A DNA stretch of 64,000 bases from Bradyrhizobium sp. SZCCT0153 (GCF_018129995.1 NZ_JAFCKS010000006.1:62001-126000); one strand, 5' to 3'; counted from the first letter of the stretch, positions 52,254 to 60,497 are shown. Notes: generated by a model from the sequence alone, not told the origin. Program-made: numbers and translations.

Positions 52254-53093
52254 ATGACGTCCAGCGATTACGATCCCTCAAGCGAAGGCGCCGAGACCGA
52301 TTTCGCCCGGCGCATGTCCTATGGCAACTATCTGGCGCTGGACGCGATCCTCGGCGCGCAGCATCCGCTTTCGGAAGCGCATGACGAGATGCTGTTCATC
52401 ATCCAGCATCAGACCACCGAACTGTGGATGCGCCTCGCCATCCATGAGCTCAGCGCCGCTCGCCGTGCGATCGCGAAGGATGAGGTGCAGCCCGCGATGA
52501 AGATGCTGGCACGGATGTCGCGCATCTTCGAACAGCTCAATGGTGCCTGGGACGTGCTGCGCACCATGACGCCGAGCGAGTATACGCGCTTCCGCTCCCA
52601 GCTTGGCCAGTCCTCGGGTTTCCAGTCGCGGCAATACCGGCTGATCGAATTTCTGCTCGGCAACCGCAACCACGCGATGCTGAAGCCGCACGCGCACGAT
52701 GTGGAAACGACCGAGCTGCTCGAAACCGAACTCGCGACGCCAAGTCTCTATGACGAAGTGCTGCGGCTCGCCGACCGCAACGGGCTCAAGATGCCGGCGG
52801 CCGTGCTGGCGCGCGATGTTCGCGAGACCCATAGCTTCAACGAGGGCGTGCTGCAGGCCTGGCGTGTCGTCTACGAGGCGCCTGAGACGCATTGGATGCT
52901 TTACGAGCTTGCCGAGAAGCTGGTCGACTTCGAGGATTATTTCCGCCGCTGGCGCTTCAACCACGTGACGACGGTCGAGCGCGTCATCGGATTCAAGCGC
53001 GGCACGGGCGGCACCGGCGGTGTCAGCTACCTCAAGCGCATGCTGGAGGTCGAGCTGTTCCCCGAACTCTGGCGCGTGCGTACGATATTGTAG
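52254..53093 (+). CDS. kynA: tryptophan 2,3-dioxygenase
   Basis: The 279-residue haem enzyme opens the tryptophan indole ring with O2 to give N-formylkynurenine. Typical segments are MSYGNYLALDAILGAQHP, HDEMLFIIQHQTTELWMRL, LGQSSGFQSRQYRLIEFLLGN and FRRWRFNHVTTVERVIG with the haem-proximal His, and GTGGTGGVSYLKRML near the end, the substrate-binding loop. Length is normal. kynU starts 3 bp after its stop. Confidence 0.97.
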   Translation: MTSSDYDPSSEGAETDFARRMSYGNYLALDAILGAQHPLSEAHDEMLFIIQHQTTELWMRLAIHELSAARRAIAKDEVQPAMKMLARMSRIFEQLNGAWDVLRTMTPSEYTRFRSQLGQSSGFQSRQYRLIEFLLGNRNHAMLKPHAHDVETTELLETELATPSLYDEVLRLADRNGLKMPAAVLARDVRETHSFNEGVLQAWRVVYEAPETHWMLYELAEKLVDFEDYFRRWRFNHVTTVERVIGFKRGTGGTGGVSYLKRMLEVELFPELWRVRTIL

Positions 53094-53095
53094 AG

Positions 53096-54304
53096 ATGTC
53101 CATGACCAGGCTTCGCGTCTATGACGACACCAAAGCACTGTTCTATCTGCCTGACGGGGTGATCTACCTCGACGGCAATTCGCTCGGCGCGCTGCCGCTC
53201 GGCGTTGCCGAGCGCGTCAACCGCGTCATCACGGCGGAATGGGGCAACGAGTTGATCCGCGCCTGGAACACCGCGGGCTGGTATGTGCAGCCGCGCCATG
53301 TCGGCGATCGCATCGCGCGGCTGATCGGCGCAGAGGCCGGCTCCGTGATGGTTGGAGACACGCTGTCGCTCAAGGTCTATCAGGCCCTTGCCGCCGCGCT
53401 AGACATGAACTCGTCGCGCAAGGTCGTCCTGTCGGACACCGGTAATTTCCCGACCGACCTCTACATGGCCGAGGGGCTGATCGCGACGCTCGGGCGCGGC
53501 CATCAATTGCGCCTGGCTGCGCCGGAGGAAATCGAGGATTCGTTGTCCGAGGAGATCGCGGTGCTCTACATCACCGAGGTCGATTATCGCACCGGACGCC
53601 GCCACGACATGGCGAGGCTGACGGCGAAGGCGCATGCGCTCGGCATCGTCACCGTCTGGGATCTCGCGCATTCGGCTGGTGCGCTGCCGGTCGATCTCGC
53701 GGGCAGCGGCGCCGATTTCGCTGCGGGGTGTACCTACAAATACATCAACGCCGGCCCCGGCGCGCCGGCGTTCCTCTACGTCGCGCCGCGACACGCCGAC
53801 AGCGTCCGCGCCGCGTTGTCGGGTTGGATGGGGCATGCAAAGCCGTTTGCGTTCGAACTGGCCTATGCGGCTGCCGGTGGCGTCGAGCGGATGCGTGTCG
53901 GCACGCCGCCGGTGCTTGCAATGGCGGCGCTGGAAGCCTCGCTCGACATCTGGGACCGCGTCGACATCCGGGAGGTCCGCGCATGTTCGCTGGCGCTCGG
54001 CGATCTCCTGATTGCCGAGGTCGAACGCCGATGTCCGTCCTTGAAGCTCGTCACCCCACGCACGCAAGAGCGCCGGGGCTCGCAGGTCTCATTCGCCTTC
54101 GACGGCGGTTACGCCGCCATGCAGGCCCTGATCGCCCGCGGTGTCATCGGCGATTTCCGCGCGCCCGACATCATGCGGTTCGGCATCACGCCGCTGTACA
54201 TCGGCGAAGGCGAGATCGTTCGGGCGGCCGAGATCATCGAGGACGTGATCGCAGGCGAGGTGTGGCGGCAGCCGGAATATCAGGTCGTGAACGCGGTGAC
54301 GTGA
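53096..54304 (+). CDS. kynU: kynureninase
   Basis: From ATG 53096 the 402-residue PLP enzyme cleaves kynurenine to anthranilate and alanine. IYLDGNSLGALP starts the fold, VWDLAHSAGALPVDL is the PLP-binding Asp region, and Lys215 in GCTYKYINAGPGAPAF is the Schiff-base lysine. The frame extends to 52892 but that part overlaps kynA in another frame. With the formamidase candidate and kynA it completes tryptophan to anthranilate; whether the product feeds an anthranilate pathway, quorum signals or NAD synthesis is not shown. Confidence 0.97.
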   Translation: MSMTRLRVYDDTKALFYLPDGVIYLDGNSLGALPLGVAERVNRVITAEWGNELIRAWNTAGWYVQPRHVGDRIARLIGAEAGSVMVGDTLSLKVYQALAAALDMNSSRKVVLSDTGNFPTDLYMAEGLIATLGRGHQLRLAAPEEIEDSLSEEIAVLYITEVDYRTGRRHDMARLTAKAHALGIVTVWDLAHSAGALPVDLAGSGADFAAGCTYKYINAGPGAPAFLYVAPRHADSVRAALSGWMGHAKPFAFELAYAAAGGVERMRVGTPPVLAMAALEASLDIWDRVDIREVRACSLALGDLLIAEVERRCPSLKLVTPRTQERRGSQVSFAFDGGYAAMQALIARGVIGDFRAPDIMRFGITPLYIGEGEIVRAAEIIEDVIAGEVWRQPEYQVVNAVT

Positions 54305-54331
54305 GATACGAAGGCTGCCTCAACCGTCAAA

Positions 54332-54398
54332 GCGAGCGCAGCGAAGCAATCCAGAAATGTATCCGCGGAAAGATTCTGGATTGCTTCGCTGCGCTCGC
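54332..54398. repeat. 25-bp perfect inverted repeat (dispersed palindromic element)
   Basis: The arm at 54332-54356 pairs without mismatch with 54374-54398 around a 17-base loop. The core TTGCTTCGCTGCGCTCG is also present in the half copy near 51242. It lies between two convergent genes and can form a long hairpin. Confidence 0.85.
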
Positions 54399-54414
54399 AA
54401 TGACGGCAGAGAGG

Positions 54415-55203
54415 TCAAGAGCACGTCCCCCACAACGCCTTCACGATCGCATCGAGCCCATCCGTCAGCGCGGCAGGCCCCGGTTGCAGTATGATCGGTG
54501 ACTTGATCTCGACGATGCGGTTGTCGCGCACGGCGGGAATCTCGCTCCATCCATCGCGCTGCTTGATGCGGGCCGGCACGACCTTCTTGCCGCACCAAGA
54601 TGCAAGGATCACCTGGGGCGCGGCCTCGCGTACCGCGTCCGCCGAAACGATCCGATCCTTCGCGGCCTGCTGATGCCGCAGCTCCGGAAACGCATCCGCG
54701 CCGCCCGCGATCTCGATCAGTTCGGACACCCAGCCGATGCCCGAGATCAGCGGATCGTCCCACTCCTCGAAATAGACCTTTGGCCGTGGCAGACGGCGGG
54801 GCGTCTCGGCGATCGCAGCGAGGCGCTTTTCGAAACTTCGCGCGAGTTCCTCGGCGCGCTCGGCCGCGCCGACCAGCGCGCCGAGGGTGCGGAGCATTGT
54901 CAGGATCCCGGCGACGTCGCGCTGGTTGAAGACGTGGACGTCGACGCCGGCGCGGACGAGATCGGCAACGATGCCGGCCTGAAGATCGGAGAACGCCAGC
55001 ACGAGGTCCGGTTCCAGCGCCAGGACCTTCGGGATGTCCGCCGAGACGAAGGCCGACACCCGTGGCTTCTCGCGCCGCACCTGCGGCGGCCGGACGGCGT
55101 AGCCGGAGACGCCGACAATGCGATCCTGCTCGCCCAGCAGATAGAGCGTTTCGACCGTCTCTTCGGTCAGGCAGACGATACGGCGGGGAGGGAAGTGGCG
55201 CAT
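54415..55203 (-). CDS. BtuF-like cobalamin-binding/periplasmic-binding-fold protein without signal peptide
   Basis: From ATG 55203 the product has 262 residues. RIVCLTEETVETLYLLGEQDRIVGVS is a typical BtuF/FecB-like opening and VYFEEWDDPLISGIGWVSELIEIAGG a conserved core. Neither 55203 nor the longer start at 55290 supplies a convincing signal peptide, so the protein may be cytosolic or lack export; some cobalamin-binding annotated family members in alphaproteobacteria have the same form (memory, not checked). No BtuC or BtuD gene is nearby. The ligand is assigned by resemblance only. Confidence 0.75.
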   Translation of the reverse strand: MRHFPPRRIVCLTEETVETLYLLGEQDRIVGVSGYAVRPPQVRREKPRVSAFVSADIPKVLALEPDLVLAFSDLQAGIVADLVRAGVDVHVFNQRDVAGILTMLRTLGALVGAAERAEELARSFEKRLAAIAETPRRLPRPKVYFEEWDDPLISGIGWVSELIEIAGGADAFPELRHQQAAKDRIVSADAVREAAPQVILASWCGKKVVPARIKQRDGWSEIPAVRDNRIVEIKSPIILQPGPAALTDGLDAIVKALWGTCS

Positions 55204-55322
55204 GGGAAGAGCATATGCGCAAATGCGGGCGCAGATGTCAGCACGGCGATTACCTCTGACGTCATTGCTTTGCCGCGCGAAGCCATTCACGCTGGGACAA
55301 CAATGAATTGGGAGGATATCCG

Positions 55323-55724
55323 ATGACGCCGCTCGAGAAACTCAAAGCGATGAAGATGCCGTTCGCCGAGCTCAAGGGCGTCGAGTTCGTCGAAGCCGAG
55401 AAGGACCGTGTGGTAGCGCGGATGACGGTGAGGCCCGATCTCTGCACGCTTCATCACACCATTCACGGCGGCGCGGTGATGGCGCTGGCCGATTCCGTCG
55501 GTGCGGCGGCGACCGTGATCAATCTGCCTGACGATGCCAAGGGCACGACCACGCTGGAGAGCAAGACCAACTTCATCGGCGGGGCCAAGCAGGGAACCAC
55601 GGTCATCGCGACCGCGACCCCGATCCACAGGGGGCGGCGGACCCAGGTCTGGACCACCCGGCTGGAAACCGAGGACGGCAAGCTGGTCGCCGTCGTCACC
55701 CAGACTCAGCTCGTCCTCGTATGA
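55323..55724 (+). CDS. PaaI-type hotdog-fold thioesterase
   Basis: From ATG 55323 (GGGAGGA upstream) the product has 133 residues. LCTLHHTIHGGAVMALADSVG is the hot-dog helix with the HGG motif and the catalytic Asp region, and TTLESKTNFIGGAKQG follows. Such enzymes hydrolyse acyl-CoA thioesters; the acyl chain is unknown. The gene stands alone. Confidence 0.9.
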   Translation: MTPLEKLKAMKMPFAELKGVEFVEAEKDRVVARMTVRPDLCTLHHTIHGGAVMALADSVGAAATVINLPDDAKGTTTLESKTNFIGGAKQGTTVIATATPIHRGRRTQVWTTRLETEDGKLVAVVTQTQLVLV

Positions 55725-55874
55725 ATACGGGGGCTTGATTCTGTTAACGAATTAGTCGTCTCCGATGCCTGAAACTTGAGCAGGTTCCCGTCTTGAAAAT
55801 TATGCTGCGACGCACAATATTGGGGGCCTAGGGATTCGAACGCCTCCTCGAGGGACACCAAGAGGAGTTTTGAC

Positions 55875-56504
55875 TTGTCACTCGAAGCAGATCTGGAACA
55901 TGAAGAAACCAACCGCGCCAAGTCCGTTCCGGGCTATGTGCGGACCTTGAGCCAACAGGAAGAATTGCCGCTTCTGCGCGATCACCTGCTCAGGCTGGAT
56001 GCCGAAAGCCGGCACGACCGTTTCAACGGTTTTCTCGACGACAGTTTTATCGAGCGTTACGCCGCCCGCTGTGCCGAGGATGGCACCGTGATCGTCGCCT
56101 ACATCGTCGACGGCGTGGTGCGCGGTGCGGCCGAGCTGCATCCGCCGGAGGATGATTCGCTGCCCGAGGTCGCCTTCAGCGTGGAAGGCTCCGCACGGCG
56201 CCAGAACGTCGGCACCATCTTGTTCAGCCGCCTGATCGCGGAAGCGCGCTGGAAGGGCTACAAGCGACTGCGCATCACCACGGGCGCCGAGAATCATGCG
56301 ATGCGGGCGCTCGCCAGGAAGTTCGGAGCAAATCTGCAATTCCGCTACGGCGAATCGACCGGTACGATCGACCTCGCCAAGTCGCCCGAGGACGAACTGG
56401 CTGATCTCGCAGCCTCGCCATTTGCCGCTGGGCGCGCTCTTCTCAGCTTCAACTCGACCTGCTGGAAGATCATCTCCAGCATGTATGGCAATCGCGCCGC
56501 CTGA
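55875..56504 (+). CDS. GNAT-family N-acetyltransferase
   Basis: The product has 209 residues from TTG 55875, preceded by GAGGAG. VIVAYIVDGVVRGAAELHPP and VAFSVEGSARRQNVGTILFSRLIAEARWKGYKRL form the GNAT core, with RRQNVGTIL in the acetyl-CoA loop. ENHAMRALARKFGANLQF is the C-terminal half. The acceptor is unknown. A strong terminator follows. Confidence 0.87.
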   Translation: MSLEADLEHEETNRAKSVPGYVRTLSQQEELPLLRDHLLRLDAESRHDRFNGFLDDSFIERYAARCAEDGTVIVAYIVDGVVRGAAELHPPEDDSLPEVAFSVEGSARRQNVGTILFSRLIAEARWKGYKRLRITTGAENHAMRALARKFGANLQFRYGESTGTIDLAKSPEDELADLAASPFAAGRALLSFNSTCWKIISSMYGNRAA

Positions 56505-56524
56505 GCTGAAAAGGCAGCTGAATC

Positions 56525-56562
56525 AAAAAGCGGACCGGCAAAACCGGTCCGCTTCTTTATTG
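56525..56562. terminator. bidirectional Rho-independent terminator
   Basis: AGCGGACCGG (56529-56538) and CCGGTCCGCT (56544-56553) form a 10-bp stem with loop CAAAA, with A-run and T-rich sides (AAAAA / TTCTTTATT). It lies between convergent genes. Confidence 0.88.
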
Positions 56563-56576
56563 AGGGGACTAAGCGC

Positions 56577-56882
56577 TCAGGTGCCGGTGCGCTTGTCGTT
56601 GCCGAAACGGCGCACGACGCGGCGCTCGACCACCACTGAACGCTGCGCGCCCTGTTCGCCGGCGATCACGCGCGTTGCCGTGATGCGGCCGTTGGTGCGG
56701 GCCTGCTTCTTCACCTCGGCCTGAACGACATCGAGCGGCATACCCATCAACGCAGCGGCGATCTCGGCCTGCTGCTCATGATCGTCGGTGATGCCGACGG
56801 CGGCGAAGATCGCCTCGTCCAGGGTCGGCGGATCGTGGCGCACGCGCCGCGTGCCATATTTGGTATTCCAGTCTGCGCTCAT
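56577..56882 (-). CDS. conserved-looking protein of unknown function, 101 residues
   Basis: The soluble product opens MSADWNTKYGTRRVRHDPP, continues TLDEAIFAAVGITDDHEQQAEIAAALMGMP and ends in a strongly basic stretch (RSVVVERRVVRRFGNDKRTGT). There is no signal peptide or membrane helix. The basic tail might bind nucleic acid. No family was recognised. Its 5' side is 95 bp from the DUF2161 gene stop, on the same strand. Confidence 0.7.
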   Translation of the reverse strand: MSADWNTKYGTRRVRHDPPTLDEAIFAAVGITDDHEQQAEIAAALMGMPLDVVQAEVKKQARTNGRITATRVIAGEQGAQRSVVVERRVVRRFGNDKRTGT

Positions 56883-56977
56883 AACGGCCTCGTTTCGATG
56901 CCGGGATACCTAGTGCCGGTGATGTTGCATTGCAATATGAAATCGGTGTGGCATCTCAGCTATGCACCGGTCGGGTG

Positions 56978-57664
56978 TCATGGCGGTGACGCGGCGCCGG
57001 CGCCGATCTCAACCTTTTGTTGCGGCCAGCGCTTCAGCGCCGCATGGCCCGCTTCCGTGAGTCCGTAGATTCCCCGGTCCGCGCGTTCGAACCAGCCATA
57101 CACATTGTTAAGCAAGATCTTGCCGGCGTCGGGGCAGCGTTCGCGCAATTCGCTCACGCGCCGCGGGCCGGCCGCTAGCTCGGAGGCGCAGGCCAGCGCC
57201 TGCTGGCGATACGCCGTCATGATCGGCGCGCGCGTGCTGCCGCCGAGCACGGGATCGCCCTGGCGGCGCTGATGCTCTGCGACGAGGCGAGAGCGCGTCT
57301 TCGGCTCGCGGCGCGGCGCCGCGGTCGGTGGCTTCACCAGCACCTCGACCTCGCCGCGCTCGGTTACCCCGAGCATACCGAAGCCGAGGCGGCGGCAGAG
57401 ATTGCGATAGCGCGCGTCGCTCTCGCGGCCCTTGCCGCGCATGGACATCCTGGCGGCGATCCAGACCTCATCGCCAGCGGGCGCGCGGTCGACCGCCTGA
57501 AGGATCAGCTCGAGATTGAAGGCGAGCTTCAGCTCGCCGATCACCACGACAGGCGGATCGCCGGCGCTGAGACCGACGAGGTCGCAGCCGCCGATCTCGC
57601 CCTTGACCGTGAAGCCGAGCTCTTCGAGGAAGCGTTTGACGGGCAGGTAGAGCGCGGTTTCCAA
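56978..57664 (-). CDS. DUF2161-type PD-(D/E)XK nuclease-fold protein
   Basis: The 228-residue protein has an N-terminal PD-(D/E)XK fold: a helix (LPVKRFLEELGFTVKGE), GGCDLVGL with Asp28 and VVVIGELKLAF with Glu44-x-Lys46, the catalytic residues of this superfamily. A C-terminal winged-helix-like part follows (VSELRERCPDAGKILLNNVYGWFERADRGIYGLTEAG). I recall this domain pair as DUF2161. The nuclease role is predicted from the motif; no substrate or partner is known. No restriction or DNA-repair genes lie beside it. Confidence 0.8.
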   Translation of the reverse strand: METALYLPVKRFLEELGFTVKGEIGGCDLVGLSAGDPPVVVIGELKLAFNLELILQAVDRAPAGDEVWIAARMSMRGKGRESDARYRNLCRRLGFGMLGVTERGEVEVLVKPPTAAPRREPKTRSRLVAEHQRRQGDPVLGGSTRAPIMTAYRQQALACASELAAGPRRVSELRERCPDAGKILLNNVYGWFERADRGIYGLTEAGHAALKRWPQQKVEIGAGAASPP

Positions 57665-57797
57665 AGATAGCGTCCGAGTCTTGCGTTCCGATCGGAGAAT
57701 CAGTTGCGGCCAGTCTAGCCCGGATCGGATTCGCGGCTCTGCGCCATTTGATCGGGAACCGATGCTGCGGTGATCCTGCGGCCGGAATAGTGCCGGA

Positions 57798-58478
57798 TCA
57801 GACCCGCCCGGCCACCGGGATCAGCGCGCCGGTGATGCCGTTTGCGGCGTCGCTGGCGAGGAACAGGATGACTTCGGCGAGTTCCTGCGGCGTCACCCAT
57901 TTGGAAAAATCCGCTTTCGGCATGTCGGCGCGGTTGGTTTTGGTGTCGATGATCGAGGGCAGCACCGCGTTCACCGTGACCTTGCCTTTCCACTCGCTCG
58001 CAAGCGCTTCGGTGAGGCGATGCACGCCGGCTTTCGACGCCGCATAGGGGCCCATGCCGGAGCCGGCCTGAAGCGCGCCCATGGCGCCGATGTTGACGAT
58101 GCGGCCGGCATTGGACGCGGCGAGACGCGGCAGTGCCGCGTGCGAGGTGTTGAGGGCGGTCAGCACGTTGAGGGCATACATGCGCTGCCACGTCTTGATG
58201 TCGCCGTCGCCGACGGTCTCGAAGGCGAAACCGCCGGCGATGTTGATCAGCGCATCGAGCCTGCCGAAGTGCTTTGCCGCCGCCTCCACCGCCGCCTTCG
58301 CTTGGCCTGCATCGGACAGATCGACACCGCCGATCTCGATGCGTTCAGGGGCTGCGGGGATCTGCGAAGGCGCATGATCGATGGCCGCAACGCGCGCGCC
58401 ACGCGACTGCGCGGTCTCGGCGACGACTTTTCCGAGTGCGCCGAGTGCGCCGGTTACGATCAGAACTTTGCCATGCAT
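57798..58478 (-). CDS. short-chain dehydrogenase/reductase lacking the catalytic Ser
   Basis: The 226-residue SDR has TGALGALG (9-16) as its nucleotide loop and Tyr145/Lys149 in YAASKAG. The place normally held by the catalytic Ser, about 13 residues before Tyr, is Ala132 (IVNIGAMG). Dihydropteridine-reductase-like SDRs show the same replacement and the TGALGALG form, so it may belong to that subgroup. Its substrate is unknown. The tyrosine phosphatase gene lies 23 bp upstream on the same strand. Confidence 0.88.
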   Translation of the reverse strand: MHGKVLIVTGALGALGKVVAETAQSRGARVAAIDHAPSQIPAAPERIEIGGVDLSDAGQAKAAVEAAAKHFGRLDALINIAGGFAFETVGDGDIKTWQRMYALNVLTALNTSHAALPRLAASNAGRIVNIGAMGALQAGSGMGPYAASKAGVHRLTEALASEWKGKVTVNAVLPSIIDTKTNRADMPKADFSKWVTPQELAEVILFLASDAANGITGALIPVAGRV

Positions 58479-58501
58479 CGTCGTTCTCCCGGCGCGGCCG
58501 C

Positions 58502-59245
58502 CTACGATTGCAGATAACGCGCCTTCAGCGCGGACCGCTCCGATGTGCCGAGCTTGAGCCCGTCGCGCAAGTAGGTTTCGAGATCGCCGTAGTCGCGGCC
58601 GACGGCCTCGAATGCAGCAGCGAGATACGAGACCTCGACGCTTCCGATCGCGTCGAGAACGTCGGCGGGAAGATCGGAGGCGTTTGATGGATCACGCCTG
58701 TAGTGCCTGTTGGTCAGGAGGTAATCCTCGGCAATGATTTCGTCGGCCACACCGAGCGCATGCAGGATCAGCGCGCTTGCAAAGCCGGTGCGGTCCTTGC
58801 CGGCGGTGCAGTGGATCACCAGCGGCGCGCGATCCTCCAGGAGATGGCTGAACAGGCTGCGGAAGCTGGCCGTGTTGTGGCGGACATAGTTGCGATAGGA
58901 TTCGCGCATGAGCTCGAGCGCGACCGGCGCGGTCAGGCTGCCCCGGGCGAGCTCGGTGCGCAGCGCGGCCACGACCGTCGGCTCGATCGGCAGCGAATGC
59001 ACCGTGATCTCGTTCACCACGCAGACGCCGGCCGCGCGCTCCTCCAGCCCACGAAAGTCGAACGCATGGCGCACACCGAGCGCGCGGACGATCTCGATAT
59101 CGGCGGCGGTGAGCTGGCCGAGATGATTGGAGCGGAAGATGTGCCGCCAGCGCGTGGTTCGGCCGTCTGCGGTTGGATAGCCGCCAAGGTCGCGGAAATT
59201 GCTGGCGCCTTGCAAGGCGAGATGACGGGCGGGGGACTCTGGCAT
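58502..59245 (-). CDS. tyrosine-protein phosphatase of the Y_phosphatase3 type
   Basis: The 247-residue protein has the CX5R loop HCTAGKDRTG (Cys146, Arg152), preceded by NFRDLGGYPTADGRTTRWRHIFRSN, the signature of the MptpB/LipA-like phosphatases. These accept phosphotyrosine, and some also phosphoinositides. It has no signal peptide. It is likely in an operon with the SDR that follows after 23 bp. Confidence 0.9.
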   Translation of the reverse strand: MPESPARHLALQGASNFRDLGGYPTADGRTTRWRHIFRSNHLGQLTAADIEIVRALGVRHAFDFRGLEERAAGVCVVNEITVHSLPIEPTVVAALRTELARGSLTAPVALELMRESYRNYVRHNTASFRSLFSHLLEDRAPLVIHCTAGKDRTGFASALILHALGVADEIIAEDYLLTNRHYRRDPSNASDLPADVLDAIGSVEVSYLAAAFEAVGRDYGDLETYLRDGLKLGTSERSALKARYLQS

Positions 59246-59317
59246 GGGATCAGCTTTGGGTTATGTTTCCACTGGACGCACGACAGGCGTCCTTGGGGTC
59301 TATTACAGGGGGCGATC

Positions 59318-59644
59318 ATGGGCCGGCACAATGCCATACTTTTGGCGGTCACCATGCTGACGGGCGGAATCACCGGTGCACGCCAGGCCGATGCGCAGAC
59401 GTTCCGGACCTATCACTGCGCCGATGGTACGCAGTTCATCGTGGGGTTTTATGACTACGACAAGCGCGCGTTCGTCCAGATCGACGGCGAGCCGGTCACG
59501 CTTGCCAAGCGGCTGACGGTTTCCGGCGCACGCTATTCGGGGGCGGGGATCACGCTGAGGATTCCCAAGAGCGGAGCCACCACGGTCAAGCATCTGAAGC
59601 GGCCGGTCACGGCCTGTGCGGTGATCGAAAAGTCTGAGCTCTAG
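59318..59644 (+). CDS. MliC-like inhibitor of C-type lysozyme, exported
   Basis: From ATG 59318 (AGGGGG upstream) the protein has 108 residues. A signal peptide (AILLAVTMLTGGITGARQADA) is followed by the MliC domain: YHCADGTQFIVGFYD, AFVQIDGEPVTLAKRLTVSGARYSGAGITLRI and a C-terminal Cys pairing with the first. There is no lipobox, so it would be periplasmic rather than lipid-anchored. Such proteins guard peptidoglycan against host lysozyme. The strong terminator follows. Confidence 0.85.
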   Translation: MGRHNAILLAVTMLTGGITGARQADAQTFRTYHCADGTQFIVGFYDYDKRAFVQIDGEPVTLAKRLTVSGARYSGAGITLRIPKSGATTVKHLKRPVTACAVIEKSEL

Positions 59645-59664
59645 CCGGGAGTCCGCCCGGAATC

Positions 59665-59700
59665 AAAAAGGGCCGAAACCTCGTTGTTTCGACCCTTTTT
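59665..59700. terminator. terminator after the MliC-like gene
   Basis: AAAAAGGGCCGAAAC and GTTTCGACCCTTTTT pair with one mismatch around CTCGTT, with A- and T-runs on both sides. It can serve the MliC gene from the left and gstI from the right. Confidence 0.88.
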
Positions 59701-59755
59701 CAAACTGCCGCCGGAAGCTTGCGAGAGCGCGGCGGTATCAAACCGACGATAGGCA

Positions 59756-59959
59756 TCAGCGTTCCCATTTGGGCTTTGCTTCGTCGACCGCGTCCTGGTG
59801 GTACCAGCTATCGCTGCAGATCGAGGCGTTCGCGGGAAGCGAAGCATGATCGGCGGGAAAGCGGGTGTCGCCATAGCGGCGCCCGGCGAGAGCCGCGCGG
59901 CCCCCGATGGGGAATTGGTAGATCGTTGCAGATCCGTGACTCAGACCATTGTTCATCAT
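59756..59959 (-). CDS. gstI: GstI-like protein (DUF2735), glutamine synthetase II regulator
   Basis: From ATG 59959 (GAGGAG upstream) the product has 67 residues with GSATIYQFPIGGRAAL and CSDSWYHQDAVDEAKP. This matches the small DUF2735 proteins that sit beside glnII in rhizobia, among them GstI of Rhizobium leguminosarum, which was shown to lower glnII expression after transcription. The divergent place next to glnII supports this identity. A longer frame to 60106 adds residues unlike the family. The assignment uses knowledge of the family and position; regulation by it here is inferred. Confidence 0.85.
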   Translation of the reverse strand: MMNNGLSHGSATIYQFPIGGRAALAGRRYGDTRFPADHASLPANASICSDSWYHQDAVDEAKPKWER

Positions 59960-60497
59960 TTCGATTTGCTCCTCAGTCGAAGCGCCTTGGCCTCCATGGT
60001 GCGCCCGACTCGTTTGATTGTGGTTACCGGACTCCCCATATCGGCCCCGCACCACGAATTGGAAAGTGCTGAAAAGGAAATCAGCCGTAGCCCATTTTCT
60101 AGGCACGAAGCCTTCTGCATCCCCAAAGGCACCTTGTGTGTGACCAACGCTTGAGCCATTCCAAAGGTTGCGGGTGAGGGCCGGTGCCTTCGCGAAAATT
60201 GCTGGACGTTGATGCCAGTTTGATCGGCAACCTCCGGCACGGGGGCGCCTGCTTCAGAATCAGGCGATTTCCGCTGGATTTTTGCAGTGCAGCTTCACGC
60301 AAAGGTGCGCCGCTATGACGCACGCCGTTGTGGTCGGTTTGCCGTCGGCAGAGAGCCCCCGGCCCGGGTGCAGAACCTTCCGCGCTGCGGCCTTTTGGCA
60401 CGTTAAATGCTTGTAAACGGTCGGCCGATGATGGCCGGGTACAAACGTGCAGGGGCCTCCGGGCCCCCGCCTTTCGCATCATCAACAGAGAGGCTCA
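59960..60497. other. 538-bp divergent gstI-glnII regulatory region
   Basis: No gene was seen. A sigma-54 promoter for glnII is at 60396-60411. A 5-bp inverted repeat, GTGCG-N9-CGCAC (60305-60323), lies about 100 bp before the expected transcription start, but its half-site orientation does not match an NtrC box. No clear NtrC site or gstI promoter was found. Confidence 0.6.
60396..60411 (+). promoter_or_regulatory. sigma-54 (-24/-12) promoter of glnII
   Basis: TGGCACG-TTAA-ATGCT has the invariant GG (60397-60398) and GC (60409-60410) exactly 10 bases apart. Transcription would start near 60422, about 76 bases before the ATG. Nitrogen control of glnII through NtrC and RpoN is known in Bradyrhizobium and Rhizobium. 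Confidence 0.85.

Noticed and set aside
60305..60323. GTGCG-N9-CGCAC as an NtrC binding site
   Set aside because: The half-sites face the opposite way from the TGCAC/GTGCA arrangement of NtrC boxes.
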